8,272 bases of DNA, taken from NCBI GenBank assembly GCA_030036985.1, contig JASHSD010000702.1, positions 1 to 8,272 on the forward strand, in the 5' to 3' direction. The DNA comes from Bryobacteraceae bacterium. Its GTDB lineage: Bacteria; Acidobacteriota; Terriglobia; Bryobacterales; Bryobacteraceae. Each line of letters begins with the position of its first letter. The first letter of the stretch is position 1. This document shows, piece after piece, positions 1 through 5,228 of the stretch. The translations under genes were made by a program, and so were the position numbers. The notes below the pieces were generated by a model. The model was not told where the DNA came from, made no database searches, and was given only the letters and a program-made list of their open reading frames with translations.

Positions 1-1
1 C

Positions 2-85
2 ATGCACTTGTACCTCTTCGGTAAAGTCCCGTATATTGTCGATCCAGAGTTCTCCTCTGGGTTTCACATCAACCTAAGCCGATAG
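2..85 (+). CDS. 3' end of an unidentified gene (partial)
   Basis: The frame beginning at base 2 stays open for 27 codons and ends in TAG at 83-85. The peptide is a plausible globular C-terminus with aromatic and hydrophobic residues (it begins MHLYLFGKV and ends FHINLSR). I do not recognise a family. The ATG at 2-4 may be the true start of a tiny gene or an internal Met of a gene that begins outside the window; the latter seems more likely. The stop codon overlaps the AGGAGG ribosome binding site (84-89) of the next frame, an arrangement typical of translationally coupled genes in one operon. A small hairpin (44-49 with 55-60) lies inside the frame. Confidence 0.4.
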   Translation: MHLYLFGKVPYIVDPEFSSGFHINLSR

Positions 86-93
86 GAGGATCT

Positions 94-276
94 ATCTCTA
101 ACAATCAGCCTAAAGATGCGAATGAGGGCCGGAGCCTGGCTCAGAGCCACATTAACAACAACCAGGGTCATGACAATAACAGCAACCTTTGGAATTCCGA
201 TGCCCGGAATGCATACGAGAGTGCACAAGCTGCGGAACGCGCCCGCCGAGAAGAGCAGGCTCGCAACAACTCATAA
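94..276 (+). CDS. Small Asn-rich hydrophilic protein, apparent non-canonical ATC start
   Basis: An open frame ends at TAA 274-276 and encodes about 60 residues. The first half is rich in Asn, Gln and His (for example HINNNQGHDNNSN). The second half is a charged Ala/Arg/Glu helix (SAQAAERARREEQARNNS), a composition that looks like protein rather than a chance frame. A perfect AGGAGG stands at 84-89, directly after the upstream gene's stop. However, no ATG, GTG or TTG occurs in this frame between the stop at 22-24 and the end. The codon placed where a start should be, 4 nt after the Shine-Dalgarno, is ATC (94-96). Either translation starts at ATC, as infC does at AUU in E. coli, or the original ATG was lost and this is a fresh pseudogene. 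A competing frame starting at ATG 116 gives a less protein-like product. Function unknown. Confidence 0.4.
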   Translation: MSNNQPKDANEGRSLAQSHINNNQGHDNNSNLWNSDARNAYESAQAAERARREEQARNNS

Positions 277-326
277 TCAGAAGACTCCAGGGCATTGCAG
301 TATAGCGTAGCGATGCCTTTGAAATT

Positions 327-358
327 CCTGACTGGCGCATCCGCTAGCGCCAGTCAGG
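327..358. terminator. 12-bp hairpin between convergent genes, candidate bidirectional terminator
   Basis: A perfect inverted repeat pairs 327-338 with 347-358 around an 8-nt loop. It lies downstream of the rightward small frame (ends 276) and downstream of the leftward primase/micro-ORF pair (ends 409), where a shared terminator is expected. The following T-rich stretch is weak in both directions (GTTCTTCC rightward, AATTTC leftward), so efficient intrinsic termination is not certain. Confidence 0.5.
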
Positions 359-408
359 TTCTTCCGGAAGCCGCCGCGGAAGGACACCCGCACTGTGCAT
401 CGCGGCCC

Positions 409-510
409 CTATGTGCAGGACATTAGGCTCGTGCCAGTCAAGTGGGCATGCGCAATGCGATTTGAAAGCTCGATGAGCGTAAAGGCGGGTTGGCCTTTGC
501 GTTTCTTCAT
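409..510 (-). CDS. 33-residue micro-ORF overlapping the primase stop, with an FTLIEL motif
   Basis: This frame starts at ATG 510-508, overlapping the TGA of the primase gene in an ATGA arrangement, and stops at 409-411. That overlap favours translational coupling. The peptide begins with a basic leader (MKKRKGQPA) followed by FTLIEL, which matches the processing site of type IV prepilins (usually G then FTLIEL). The next residues (SNRIAHAHLTG) are not the long hydrophobic helix of a pilin, and the residue before the F is Ala instead of Gly. It may be a chance match, a truncated pilin start, or an unrelated small protein. No function can be assigned. Confidence 0.3.
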   Translation of the reverse strand: MKKRKGQPAFTLIELSNRIAHAHLTGTSLMSCT

Positions 511-1433
511 GCGCGGGTCTTTTGTCGGCTGCGCTCCAGCCAAGCGGCGGCGTTCGCCACCGTTACGTGGACGTAGCCGGTGTCCCCTCCCCTCATTCGT
601 TCCTGCGCCTTTTCGCTCTCCTCCAGGAGTTTGGCCTCCGTCTCTTCGGCGCTCCATCCACGCTGCAAGGCGAGGTAGGAGAACCAGAAGTCTGCCCGAC
701 TGCGATCCGGTCCGTCTTGGCCCTGCGGAGCCTTTGCGAGCGACATTTCATAGCTGGGCCACTGCCGCTCCCTCCCCGTCCGGTTCAGCGATGTGTCGGT
801 GAATTTCTGCGTGGGAGGGGTAATTATCTCCGGCGGAGCCAACAGCCCCATGCCCTCCAGCTGCTCGGCCGTCATGATCCGGCCGGGATGGGTTTCGACG
901 ATGGTCACGGTAGGAAACGCCGGCGCGTATTTGAGCTTGAAGTTTTCCGTGCCGGCGACGCGGGTGGCGTGCGAGGCGGACTTGTCGTTGCCGCCCACGG
1001 CCTTGCGCACCCGGCGCATGATGTCCTTGAAGGGCTCCTTGCCTTCGGGCACGCCCGACACGGCTACCCAGGCCTGGTAATTGCGGGGGCTGGTGGCGTG
1101 GATGATAAACGCCGCAGGGCGGACGCGGTCCAGCTGCTCGGCATTCAGGTCATCCAGTTGCACAAATGCAACCCCCGGCCCGCCCGGCCGGATGATGAGA
1201 TTCTCTCCTGCCTCTACCGTTCCCTGGCCGGGCACTTCCATCGGCCTTTTCACTGACGCGGTGCGCACCATGGCCGGCAGGAGCTTGCGCAGCTCCTCCG
1301 CCCGGTAGGTCTTTCCCCATTTGACCTGCTTATGGTCCTTCCACTCGAGCCCGGTCTTGGTAACGACGAAGGATGTGGCGCCCACGCTGGTGAAAACGTC
1401 GAGCATGCGGAGTGCGGCCGCGGTATCGCCCAT
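507..1433 (-). CDS. RepB-family DNA primase (IncQ RepB'-like)
   Basis: This 308-residue protein is predicted to make primers on single-stranded plasmid DNA, as RepB' does for IncQ plasmids at its ssi sites. The family core is clear: FVQLDDL at residues 90-96 with the acidic pair D94-D95, HATSPRNYQAWVAVS at 112-126, and KSASHATRVAGTENFK at 151-166. The C-terminal part (about 244-303) has the helical segment usual for these proteins (RADFWFSYLALQRGWS, then GYVHVTVANAAAWLE). The start is ATG 1433, with a G-rich ribosome binding site (AGGGGG, about 3 nt upstream). It ends in TGA overlapping the micro-ORF start. It is transcribed away from the origin at 1591-2222. No IncQ RepA helicase or RepC initiator is seen; the nearby initiator is of the Rep_3 type. 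RepB-like primases also occur on conjugative elements, so a role in transfer instead of vegetative replication is possible. Confidence 0.85.
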   Translation of the reverse strand: MGDTAAALRMLDVFTSVGATSFVVTKTGLEWKDHKQVKWGKTYRAEELRKLLPAMVRTASVKRPMEVPGQGTVEAGENLIIRPGGPGVAFVQLDDLNAEQLDRVRPAAFIIHATSPRNYQAWVAVSGVPEGKEPFKDIMRRVRKAVGGNDKSASHATRVAGTENFKLKYAPAFPTVTIVETHPGRIMTAEQLEGMGLLAPPEIITPPTQKFTDTSLNRTGRERQWPSYEMSLAKAPQGQDGPDRSRADFWFSYLALQRGWSAEETEAKLLEESEKAQERMRGGDTGYVHVTVANAAAWLERSRQKTRA

Positions 1434-1463
1434 ATACCCCCTACCCTTTTCCCTCGGGCCGGT

Positions 1464-1483
1464 GGCGGCATTTCATTGCCGCC
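1464..1483 (-). promoter_or_regulatory. Hairpin in the primase leader
   Basis: GGCGGCA (1464-1470) and TGCCGCC (1477-1483) form a perfect 7-bp stem with a 6-nt loop. It lies about 30 nt upstream of the primase start, inside its likely mRNA leader. It could tune translation or mRNA stability. No riboswitch class is recognised. Confidence 0.3.
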
Positions 1484-1495
1484 GGATGCTACGGG

Positions 1496-1546
1496 ACGAT
1501 AGACGCATGAAACGAGTCATGCAACTACTGCATGCTTGCAAACTAC
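1496..1546 (-). promoter_or_regulatory. Candidate primase promoter with operator-like repeats
   Basis: On the minus strand, TTGCAT (plus-strand 1519-1524) and TATCGT (plus-strand 1496-1501) are 17 bp apart and could be the -35 and -10 of the primase promoter; both are partial matches. Two repeats overlap this site. TGCAACTAC at 1520-1528 recurs nearly exactly as TGCAAACTAC at 1537-1546. GCATGA (1505-1510) pairs with TCATGC (1517-1522). These suggest a repressor or initiator binding here, but nothing shows which one. Confidence 0.25.
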
Positions 1547-1590
1547 CTATAGACGCCTCTCCGCCCCCCGCCGTGTTTCACAGGGATAGT

Positions 1591-1617
1591 CCTGAAAGGG
1601 TTCTCTACCCTTTCAGG
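1591..1617. repeat. Perfect 11-bp stem-loop at the origin edge
   Basis: CCTGAAAGGGT (1591-1601) and ACCCTTTCAGG (1607-1617) form a perfect stem with a 5-nt loop. There is no T-run on either side, so an ordinary terminator is unlikely. It abuts a second hairpin (1618-1651) and lies between the primase gene and the iterons. That position suits a single-strand initiation site for the primase, although no sequence identity to known ssi sites is claimed. Confidence 0.5.
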
Positions 1618-1651
1618 GGAAGCGAAAGCCCTGGTATGGGCTTGAGCTTCC
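1618..1651 (+). repeat. 34-nt hairpin with a symmetric GA/GA internal loop
   Basis: GGAAGC (1618-1623) pairs with GCTTCC (1646-1651), and AAGCCC (1626-1631) pairs with GGGCTT (1638-1643). Between the two stems each strand has GA (1624-1625 and 1644-1645), and the hairpin loop is 6 nt (1632-1637). Tandem G-A mismatches are known to form stable sheared pairs, so the plus strand should fold more firmly than the minus strand, which would have TC/TC. It begins immediately after the preceding 11-bp stem-loop. A strand-specific single-stranded DNA signal is the favoured reading, by inference. Confidence 0.5.
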
Positions 1652-1697
1652 AGTGGAGGAGTTGAGTAGTGGAAGGTGGTTTAGGGTTGGAAGGAAT

Positions 1698-1756
1698 CTG
1701 TCCACAGGTATAAATTCAAATTCTTTAACTTCATATTCGCCACATAAAAAAATTTT
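1698..1756. other. DnaA-box-like site and AT-rich unwinding region
   Basis: CTGTCCACA at 1698-1706 matches 7 of 9 positions of the DnaA box TTATCCACA. It is followed by a strongly AT-rich stretch (1709-1738, then CATAAAAAAATTTT at 1743-1756) that stands out from the GC-rich surroundings. The order DnaA box, AT-rich region, iterons, rep gene is the classic iteron-plasmid origin plan, so this is the likely melting site. The DnaA box alone is a weak match. Confidence 0.5.
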
Positions 1757-1758
1757 GG

Positions 1759-1781
1759 CGGCCAAGTGGTTAGCTTGGCCG
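1759..1781. repeat. 8-bp inverted repeat between the AT-rich region and iterons
   Basis: CGGCCAAG (1759-1766) and CTTGGCCG (1774-1781) are perfect inverted repeats around a 7-nt spacer, directly next to the first iteron. It may be a protein binding site or a cruciform-forming element of the origin. Confidence 0.45.
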
Positions 1782-1865
1782 TTTCCTACGAAAGGGGCGT
1801 ATTTCTCCTACAAAAAGGGCGGGCAGTTGCTACTAATGGGGCGGGGATCTCCTACAAAACGGGCC
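1782..1865 (+). repeat. Tandem iteron block, four copies at 22-bp spacing
   Basis: Iterons of consensus TYTCCTACCAAANGGGCG begin at 1782, 1804, 1826 and 1848, exactly 22 bp apart (about two helical turns). The copy at 1826 is degenerate, matching about 14 of 18 positions. This regular phasing places Rep molecules on one face of the DNA and is typical of the core of an iteron origin. The cognate binder is presumably the Rep_3 protein encoded at 2274-3230. Confidence 0.85.
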
Positions 1866-1886
1866 CGCCTGCCGCTGGGCAATAGG

Positions 1887-2222
1887 TTCCCTACCAAGTG
1901 GGCGGCGAAGAGGGAAGCGCTTGAAAGTGGATTCTAATTCAGGAAGTGCGTCTGCAAGGCCATAGGTCTTGCAGGAGAGATCTCCTACCAAGCGGGCGAG
2001 TGAACCCCGAAAGCAATTGACATAGGCTCATTTTATGTGGCATAGCCACCTGCCCGGCTTTGATTCCGCCGAGGTCTCCTACCAAATGGGCAGACGGGTT
2101 TACGCCAGGGATAGAAAGTCGGTCTCCTACCAAAGGGGCGACGCTGAGTTGCTGCTTGCGGATGACCGGCGTGATCGTCCAATTCATATCGGTGCCCATT
2201 GCTGTTTCCTACCAAACGGGCA
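1887..2222 (+). repeat. Dispersed iterons, five copies
   Basis: Five more copies of the same 18-bp iteron, all in the same orientation, begin at 1887, 1981, 2075, 2123 and 2205. The first three are each 94 bp apart, although the DNA between them is not repeated. Variation is concentrated at the base before GGG (T, C, T, G, C) and at the last base. Such copies outside the core often act in copy-number control or rep autoregulation. Between them, at 1952-1974, lies a near-perfect 10-bp stem with an ATA loop (CTGCAAGGCC with GGTCTTGCAG). Confidence 0.8.
2017..2046 (+). promoter_or_regulatory. Candidate promoter inside the origin
   Basis: A perfect -35 hexamer TTGACA (2017-2022) is followed 18 bp later by the weak -10 CATAGC (2041-2046). 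Transcription from here would run through iterons 2075, 2123 and 2205 into rep, so Rep bound to those iterons could repress it. The -10 is poor, so this is tentative. Confidence 0.2.
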
Positions 2223-2233
2223 TGCATCCCCTT

Positions 2234-2255
2234 CCCTACTTGACTTCATGTAGGG
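2234..2255 (+). promoter_or_regulatory. Inverted repeat of the iteron half-site before rep, candidate autoregulatory operator
   Basis: CCCTAC (2234-2239) and GTAGGG (2250-2255) are inverted repeats. The left arm, TTCCCTAC, is the same as the start of the iteron at 1887. A TTGACT (-35-like) lies between the arms at 2240-2245. In iteron plasmids Rep dimers commonly bind an inverted repeat of part of the iteron at the rep promoter and repress it, and this site fits that role. No convincing -10 follows. Confidence 0.4.
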
Positions 2256-2273
2256 GTAGTGTATTCCTGCTCA

Positions 2274-3230
2274 ATGGCTGCACTCAGTCGGACCGTCGAG
2301 CAGAAGACCAATATTTCGGGCTTTCCCAAACCGGGGGAGCTCATCGAGATGACGGGTACGCATGTGCTGGAGGCAAGCGATCGCGCCATTCTGAATCTGC
2401 TCTATCAAAACGCGCACGACAGTGGAAGGCTCATTGAAGAAAACGCGGAATGGGAGATTCCGCTCGCCACGCTAAGGCAGGCATTTTCCAAACATGAGAG
2501 TTCGGACAGGCTGCGCGACAGTCTCAACCGCTTAATGACCGTAAAGGTCAACGTTGCCTACGTGGCCGTAAGCGACGATGGCTCGGAGGGCCGGGAGCAG
2601 CGCGTGGTTATCACGGGCCTCTTCGACTTCTTCGACGTTTCGGCCAAAGAGCTGGAGAAGCGCGCCACACTTCGCTATGGCCTCCCGCGCAAGCTCGCTC
2701 CGATATTGGAGAGTTCCGGCCGCTGGGGACGCATTAAAGCCGAGATCGTCTGCTCAATGACGAGCAAGTACGCCATCGCGCTGTACGAGTTGCTGCAGCT
2801 ACGGGCGAATATGGACCGCAGCGTGGAGACCTTCCCTATCGATCGCTTCCGCGAGCTTCTGGGCGTTCCTCCCGGCACGTACGCACGGGGGGACAATTTT
2901 CAGAGCAAGGTGTTGGCCCCTGCCCTGCTTGAAGTCAACGGGCTCTCCGACATGAGCCTACAGATCGAATTAGAGCGCATTCACTCACGTGCGCCTATCC
3001 AAGCTGTGACGCTCGCCTGGTGGCGGAAGTCCGGCGATGAGTTTCGCGAGGCGATGCAGGAGCGCAACCGCAGTAAGGTCGGGCGCATGGCCCGGCTTAA
3101 GGGTCAGATCGAAACGGCGTCCCCCTCTCCGTCGCTACCCGAAAAGATACAGGCGACGGTCGACCACATGCGCCGATCGGGCGCTTCAGCAGAGGATATC
3201 GAGGAGTTCATCAAAAGTCAGACGACGTAA
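2274..3230 (+). CDS. Rep_3-family replication initiation protein
   Basis: The initiator is predicted to bind the iterons at 1782-2222 and open the origin. From ATG 2274 it is 318 residues, within the family's usual size. Two winged-helix domains are expected. The N-terminal one covers roughly residues 20-130 (it starts ELIEMTGTHVLEASDRAILN). The C-terminal one shows the family signature MTSKYAIALYELLQLR, then the segment around FRELLGVPPGTYARG, then NFQSKVLAPALLEVN. The last 60 residues are a basic, likely disordered tail. Neither start has a good ribosome binding site: GTG 2259 (5 residues longer) has GGGG only 2 nt away, and ATG 2274 has none obvious. ATG is preferred for codon reasons only. 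It converges on the RHH gene with a gap of 7 nt. Confidence 0.9.
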   Translation: MAALSRTVEQKTNISGFPKPGELIEMTGTHVLEASDRAILNLLYQNAHDSGRLIEENAEWEIPLATLRQAFSKHESSDRLRDSLNRLMTVKVNVAYVAVSDDGSEGREQRVVITGLFDFFDVSAKELEKRATLRYGLPRKLAPILESSGRWGRIKAEIVCSMTSKYAIALYELLQLRANMDRSVETFPIDRFRELLGVPPGTYARGDNFQSKVLAPALLEVNGLSDMSLQIELERIHSRAPIQAVTLAWWRKSGDEFREAMQERNRSKVGRMARLKGQIETASPSPSLPEKIQATVDHMRRSGASAEDIEEFIKSQTT

Positions 3231-3237
3231 GGACGGT

Positions 3238-3555
3238 TCACCTAAAAGCATTCGCCGCCTGATGCTTGGCGATGTAGTCCGCCATGGCCTCATGAAGCAT
3301 ATCCTGCTGGTCCTTATCCAAATCTATGCCCAGCTTTTGAAAAGCCTTAATCGTGGGATCGTTCACCGGGTAGTAGCCCCCGATATGTTTCTTAGCCATG
3401 CGGGGCGCCTCCTTCGCCTTGGAAGGTGTGGGTTCCGCCGGGGCGCGACCGGCGCGCGCTGCCGCCGGTTCTGCTGGCGTCTGCGGCGTGGCATGCTCGG
3501 CCTGGGGTTGTTCATCGCGAACCACTGACAGAATTGAGCGTCTTGATGATTTCAT
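3238..3555 (-). CDS. Ribbon-helix-helix partition partner of ParA (ParG/ParC-like)
   Basis: This 105-residue protein has a basic N-terminus, a Pro/Ala-rich flexible stretch (about residues 17-52), and a C-terminal domain from about 55 to 98. That domain begins KKHIGGYYPVND and continues with two predicted helices (PTIKAFQKLGID and DQQDMLHEAMADYIAKH). The pattern matches the small RHH family found next to plasmid ParA proteins (K-IGGY-P then two helices). It would bind the centromere and stimulate ParA. The start ATG 3555 overlaps the ParA stop as ATGA, so the two are translationally coupled. The assignment rests on fold pattern plus neighbour. A general RHH repressor is the alternative. Confidence 0.7.
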   Translation of the reverse strand: MKSSRRSILSVVRDEQPQAEHATPQTPAEPAAARAGRAPAEPTPSKAKEAPRMAKKHIGGYYPVNDPTIKAFQKLGIDLDKDQQDMLHEAMADYIAKHQAANAFR

Positions 3556-4232
3556 GGGACGGCCACCTCCTGCTGACGTTGAGTTTCGTCGGTCTGCTGC
3601 TGCACTACTTCAGGACTGCAGCCTTGAAGTTGTGCAAGAATCCAGTCCTTCAGCTCGATCATTTCCTGTGCGGCTTTGCTGTCCGGCTCAGCCTCAATAA
3701 CGGTGCGCCCGATGGGCCAGGAGGCTCGATAGGCGCTGCGTTCGCGCAGAATAATCGGACAGGCAGCGAGCCCCGCCCCTTCCGCAATCGCGCGCGCGTC
3801 CTCAAGGAGCGTCGTGGCGCTGTGAGGCGCCGCGTTAAATACGACGAACGCGGGAACCCCTGCGGATTTAATCAAGGTCGCTGTGCGGCGGATAGCGTCG
3901 AGGTCAACCAGGCTCGGCCGGCAAGGAATAAGGACGAGATTGGCTGACTGGGCAGCGGTAAGCGCCTGTGGTCCGGCGGCGGGCGGTGTGTCGATGATCG
4001 CCAGGTCGTACTTCCCCTGCTCTGCCGCCTTGAGTCCATCAGGCAACCTCCGCTCGGTCAGGAACTCGACGTGGGGAGAATCGCTCTGCCGACGGTCAGC
4101 CCACATGACCGCACTCTCCTGCGGGTCAAGGTCAAAAAGAACCGTAGGTATTCCGGCGGCTACGGCGAGGTTGACGGCTAACGTCGTTTTTCCCACTCCG
4201 CCCTTCTGGGCAATCAGCGCTATCGTTTTCAC
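3552..4232 (-). CDS. parA: ParA-family partition ATPase
   Basis: This 226-residue deviant Walker ATPase drives plasmid segregation by dynamic binding to the nucleoid. Visible motifs are the deviant Walker A QKGGVGKTT (residues 9-17, signature K10 and catalytic K15), Walker A' FDLDPQ (33-38), and Walker B AIIDTPP (78-84, D81). There is no N-terminal HTH, so it is of the small (type Ib) class that pairs with an RHH protein. The C-terminus ends in a Gln-rich tail. The start is GTG 4232, with AGGA 8 nt upstream (plus-strand TCCT at 4241-4244). It is the first gene of a two-gene operon with the RHH gene. Orphan MinD/ParA-like roles are less likely given the plasmid context. Confidence 0.9.
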   Translation of the reverse strand: MKTIALIAQKGGVGKTTLAVNLAVAAGIPTVLFDLDPQESAVMWADRRQSDSPHVEFLTERRLPDGLKAAEQGKYDLAIIDTPPAAGPQALTAAQSANLVLIPCRPSLVDLDAIRRTATLIKSAGVPAFVVFNAAPHSATTLLEDARAIAEGAGLAACPIILRERSAYRASWPIGRTVIEAEPDSKAAQEMIELKDWILAQLQGCSPEVVQQQTDETQRQQEVAVP

Positions 4233-4775
4233 AACTGCAATCCTTCAAGAGTGCAACGCCTCAGATGTGCACGTCTGCAGGAATGACTTGCTTCAAGGCT
4301 GGTGTCAATCGATAGTGATGTTGTGCAGCGAAGCAGGCGTGAACTAGTGCAATTATGCAACGGCTCAACGCATCAACGATGTCGCATTGATTTCGTGCAG
4401 CGTATCACGCTTGATTTTCATCAAGGCTGTTTCAATTCAATAATGGTGTCGCTCAAGGATGCAGTTCGTCATTTCTGCATCTCATCAACCTTGCTTGAAT
4501 TCTGTACTGCACTCGCTCATTGCTTCATCTATTCAGTGTTTCATCACTGCATCCTTGTTTAAGCGACGTTCTTCATGGATTCAGCGCCTCAATGCTGCAC
4601 ACATGAAGTTAGCGATCACCTCGATCGGAAGTTTTGTTCTTGTTCGGAAGGGGAGACCAACCGACTGACCGGCCTCAACTATCATCGATTCATAGCTGCA
4701 TCCGTGCAAGGCTGTTGACGTGCATACCTGAAGTGCTGATGTCTTGATGTGCTGCAAGATGGAAAAGAGGCCCTC
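4233..4775. other. Repeat-rich, lower-GC intergenic region, candidate centromere (parS)
   Basis: This gap holds no convincing gene. It is visibly less GC-rich than its surroundings and dense in short recurring words: TGCA/GTGCA many times, CATCAA (near 4371, 4420 and 4483), TCAAGG (4293, 4422 and 4453), and TTCATC/TTCAA. A perfect 6-bp inverted repeat, CTTGAT/ATCAAG, lies at 4410-4425. The upstream side of a parA-RHH operon is where centromere sites of short RHH-binding repeats are usually found, and the autoregulated promoter as well. A perfect -35 for the leftward parA promoter, TTGACA, is at plus-strand 4303-4308, with a weak -10 about 17 bp further left (4280-4285). No exact repeat unit or period could be fixed by eye. 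Confidence 0.4.
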
Positions 4776-5000
4776 GTGAACGACGATAAACGCTGGCGGG
4801 GAGAGCAGGTGATGGCGGGGATCATACCCGCGCCGAACGTGTTTAAGGATAAGCAGCGGCGGTACGTGGCTGCAGGATACGCTGAAAAAGACGCCGAGGC
4901 CTGGGCGATCCACGACACGGTGCGATTCTTCCTGGAGCAGCAGGCGTTTCTCAGTCGTCCTCTCACGCCGGTGAGTCAGGGAGGACGCGACATTGATTAA
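4776..5000 (+). CDS. Small hypothetical protein
   Basis: The gene encodes 74 residues and I do not recognise it. It starts at GTG 4776, chosen because AGAGG (4766-4770) sits 5 nt upstream. The frame also permits GTG 4749, without a comparable binding site. The product is soluble and mixed in charge, with two likely helices (DKQRRYVAAGYAEKDAEAW, then AIHDTVRFFLEQQAF) and a polar C-terminus (GGRDID). No signal peptide or membrane segment is seen. It lies between the candidate centromere and the attachment site. A poor promoter candidate, TTGACG at 4715-4720, lies upstream. Confidence 0.5.
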   Translation: MNDDKRWRGEQVMAGIIPAPNVFKDKQRRYVAAGYAEKDAEAWAIHDTVRFFLEQQAFLSRPLTPVSQGGRDID

Positions 5001-5104
5001 GGGATGAAGGGCAGGGGGGCCGTCACTCCACTTTCACTCACTTAAGGGGCGGTTTCGATGGAGGGTGCCGGAAGTTGCTGATCTCGTTGAACCTGAATGA
5101 GACG

Positions 5105-5140
5105 CCGTAGACGCCATTGTCTTTTATTTTCAATCTACGG
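5105..5140. repeat. 7-bp inverted repeat left of the attachment site
   Basis: CCGTAGA (5105-5111) and TCTACGG (5134-5140) are perfect inverted repeats 22 nt apart, ending 5 bp before the tRNA fragment. GACGCC is also directly repeated at 5101-5106 and 5110-5115. They could be accessory binding sites of the integration complex on the left arm of the attachment site. This rests on position only. Confidence 0.3.
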
Positions 5141-5145
5141 TCATT

Positions 5146-5190
5146 TTCCCAAGCTGGACGTCACGGGTTCGAACCCCGTCTCCCGCTCCA
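5146..5190 (+). other. attP-like core: 3' fragment of tRNA-Gly(CCC)
   Basis: These 45 bases read as the 3' part of a tRNA: anticodon loop TTCCCAA (CCC at 5148-5150), 3' anticodon stem GCTGG, 5-nt variable loop, T arm ACGGG-TTCGAAC-CCCGT (5163-5179), 3' acceptor strand CTCCCGC, discriminator T, and encoded CCA (5188-5190). CCC anticodon, U73 and the GCGGGAG/CTCCCGC acceptor are tRNA-Gly features. The bases before 5146 do not supply the 5' anticodon stem (CCAGC expected), D arm or 5' acceptor, so this is not a functional tRNA gene. Tyrosine integrases often use the anticodon loop to 3' end of tRNAs as the attachment core. The integrase starts 58 bp beyond the CCA. This supports an attachment site, of the attP or tandem-junction kind given the order tRNA fragment then int. 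Confidence 0.8.
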
Positions 5191-5228
5191 TAAAATCAAC
5201 AGCTTAAGCGTTGCCCGTCTTCAAAGCC

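Noticed and set aside
116..310. Rightward frame with ATG 116 and ATG 122
   Set aside because: It overlaps the Asn-rich frame in another phase. Its product looks random (many Thr, Arg and Met), and its start lies far from the AGGAGG at 84-89. It remains a weak alternative.
409..510. Type IV pilin gene
   Set aside because: Only FTLIEL matches. The residue before F is Ala, no hydrophobic helix follows, the product is 33 residues, and no pilus genes are nearby. Kept only as a micro-ORF.
522..1256. Long rightward open frame (244 codons) opposite the primase
   Set aside because: It is the antisense shadow of the RepB-like primase. Its translation is low-complexity (Arg, Pro, Leu) and shows no domain, while the opposite strand has clear family motifs.
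1653..2199. Open frames across the origin, with repeated peptides such as FPTKGA, SPTKRA and FPTKWA
   Set aside because: The repeated peptides are translations of the iterons themselves. There is no supporting ribosome binding site, and the region has the plan of a replication origin.
1782..2222. Regular repeats considered as a CRISPR array
   Set aside because: Units are only 18 bp with 4-bp gaps in the tandem block and irregular gaps elsewhere. Units are variable, no cas gene is present, and an adjacent rep gene explains them as iterons.
4302..4913. Several overlapping open frames on both strands in the gap before the small gene at 4776
   Set aside because: They have Ser/His/Cys/Phe-rich, non-domain translations and no good ribosome binding sites. 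The DNA is repeat-rich and lower in GC, which fits a regulatory or centromere region better.
5146..5190. Complete functional tRNA gene
   Set aside because: The upstream bases do not provide the 5' acceptor strand, D arm or 5' anticodon stem, so only the 3' part is present.
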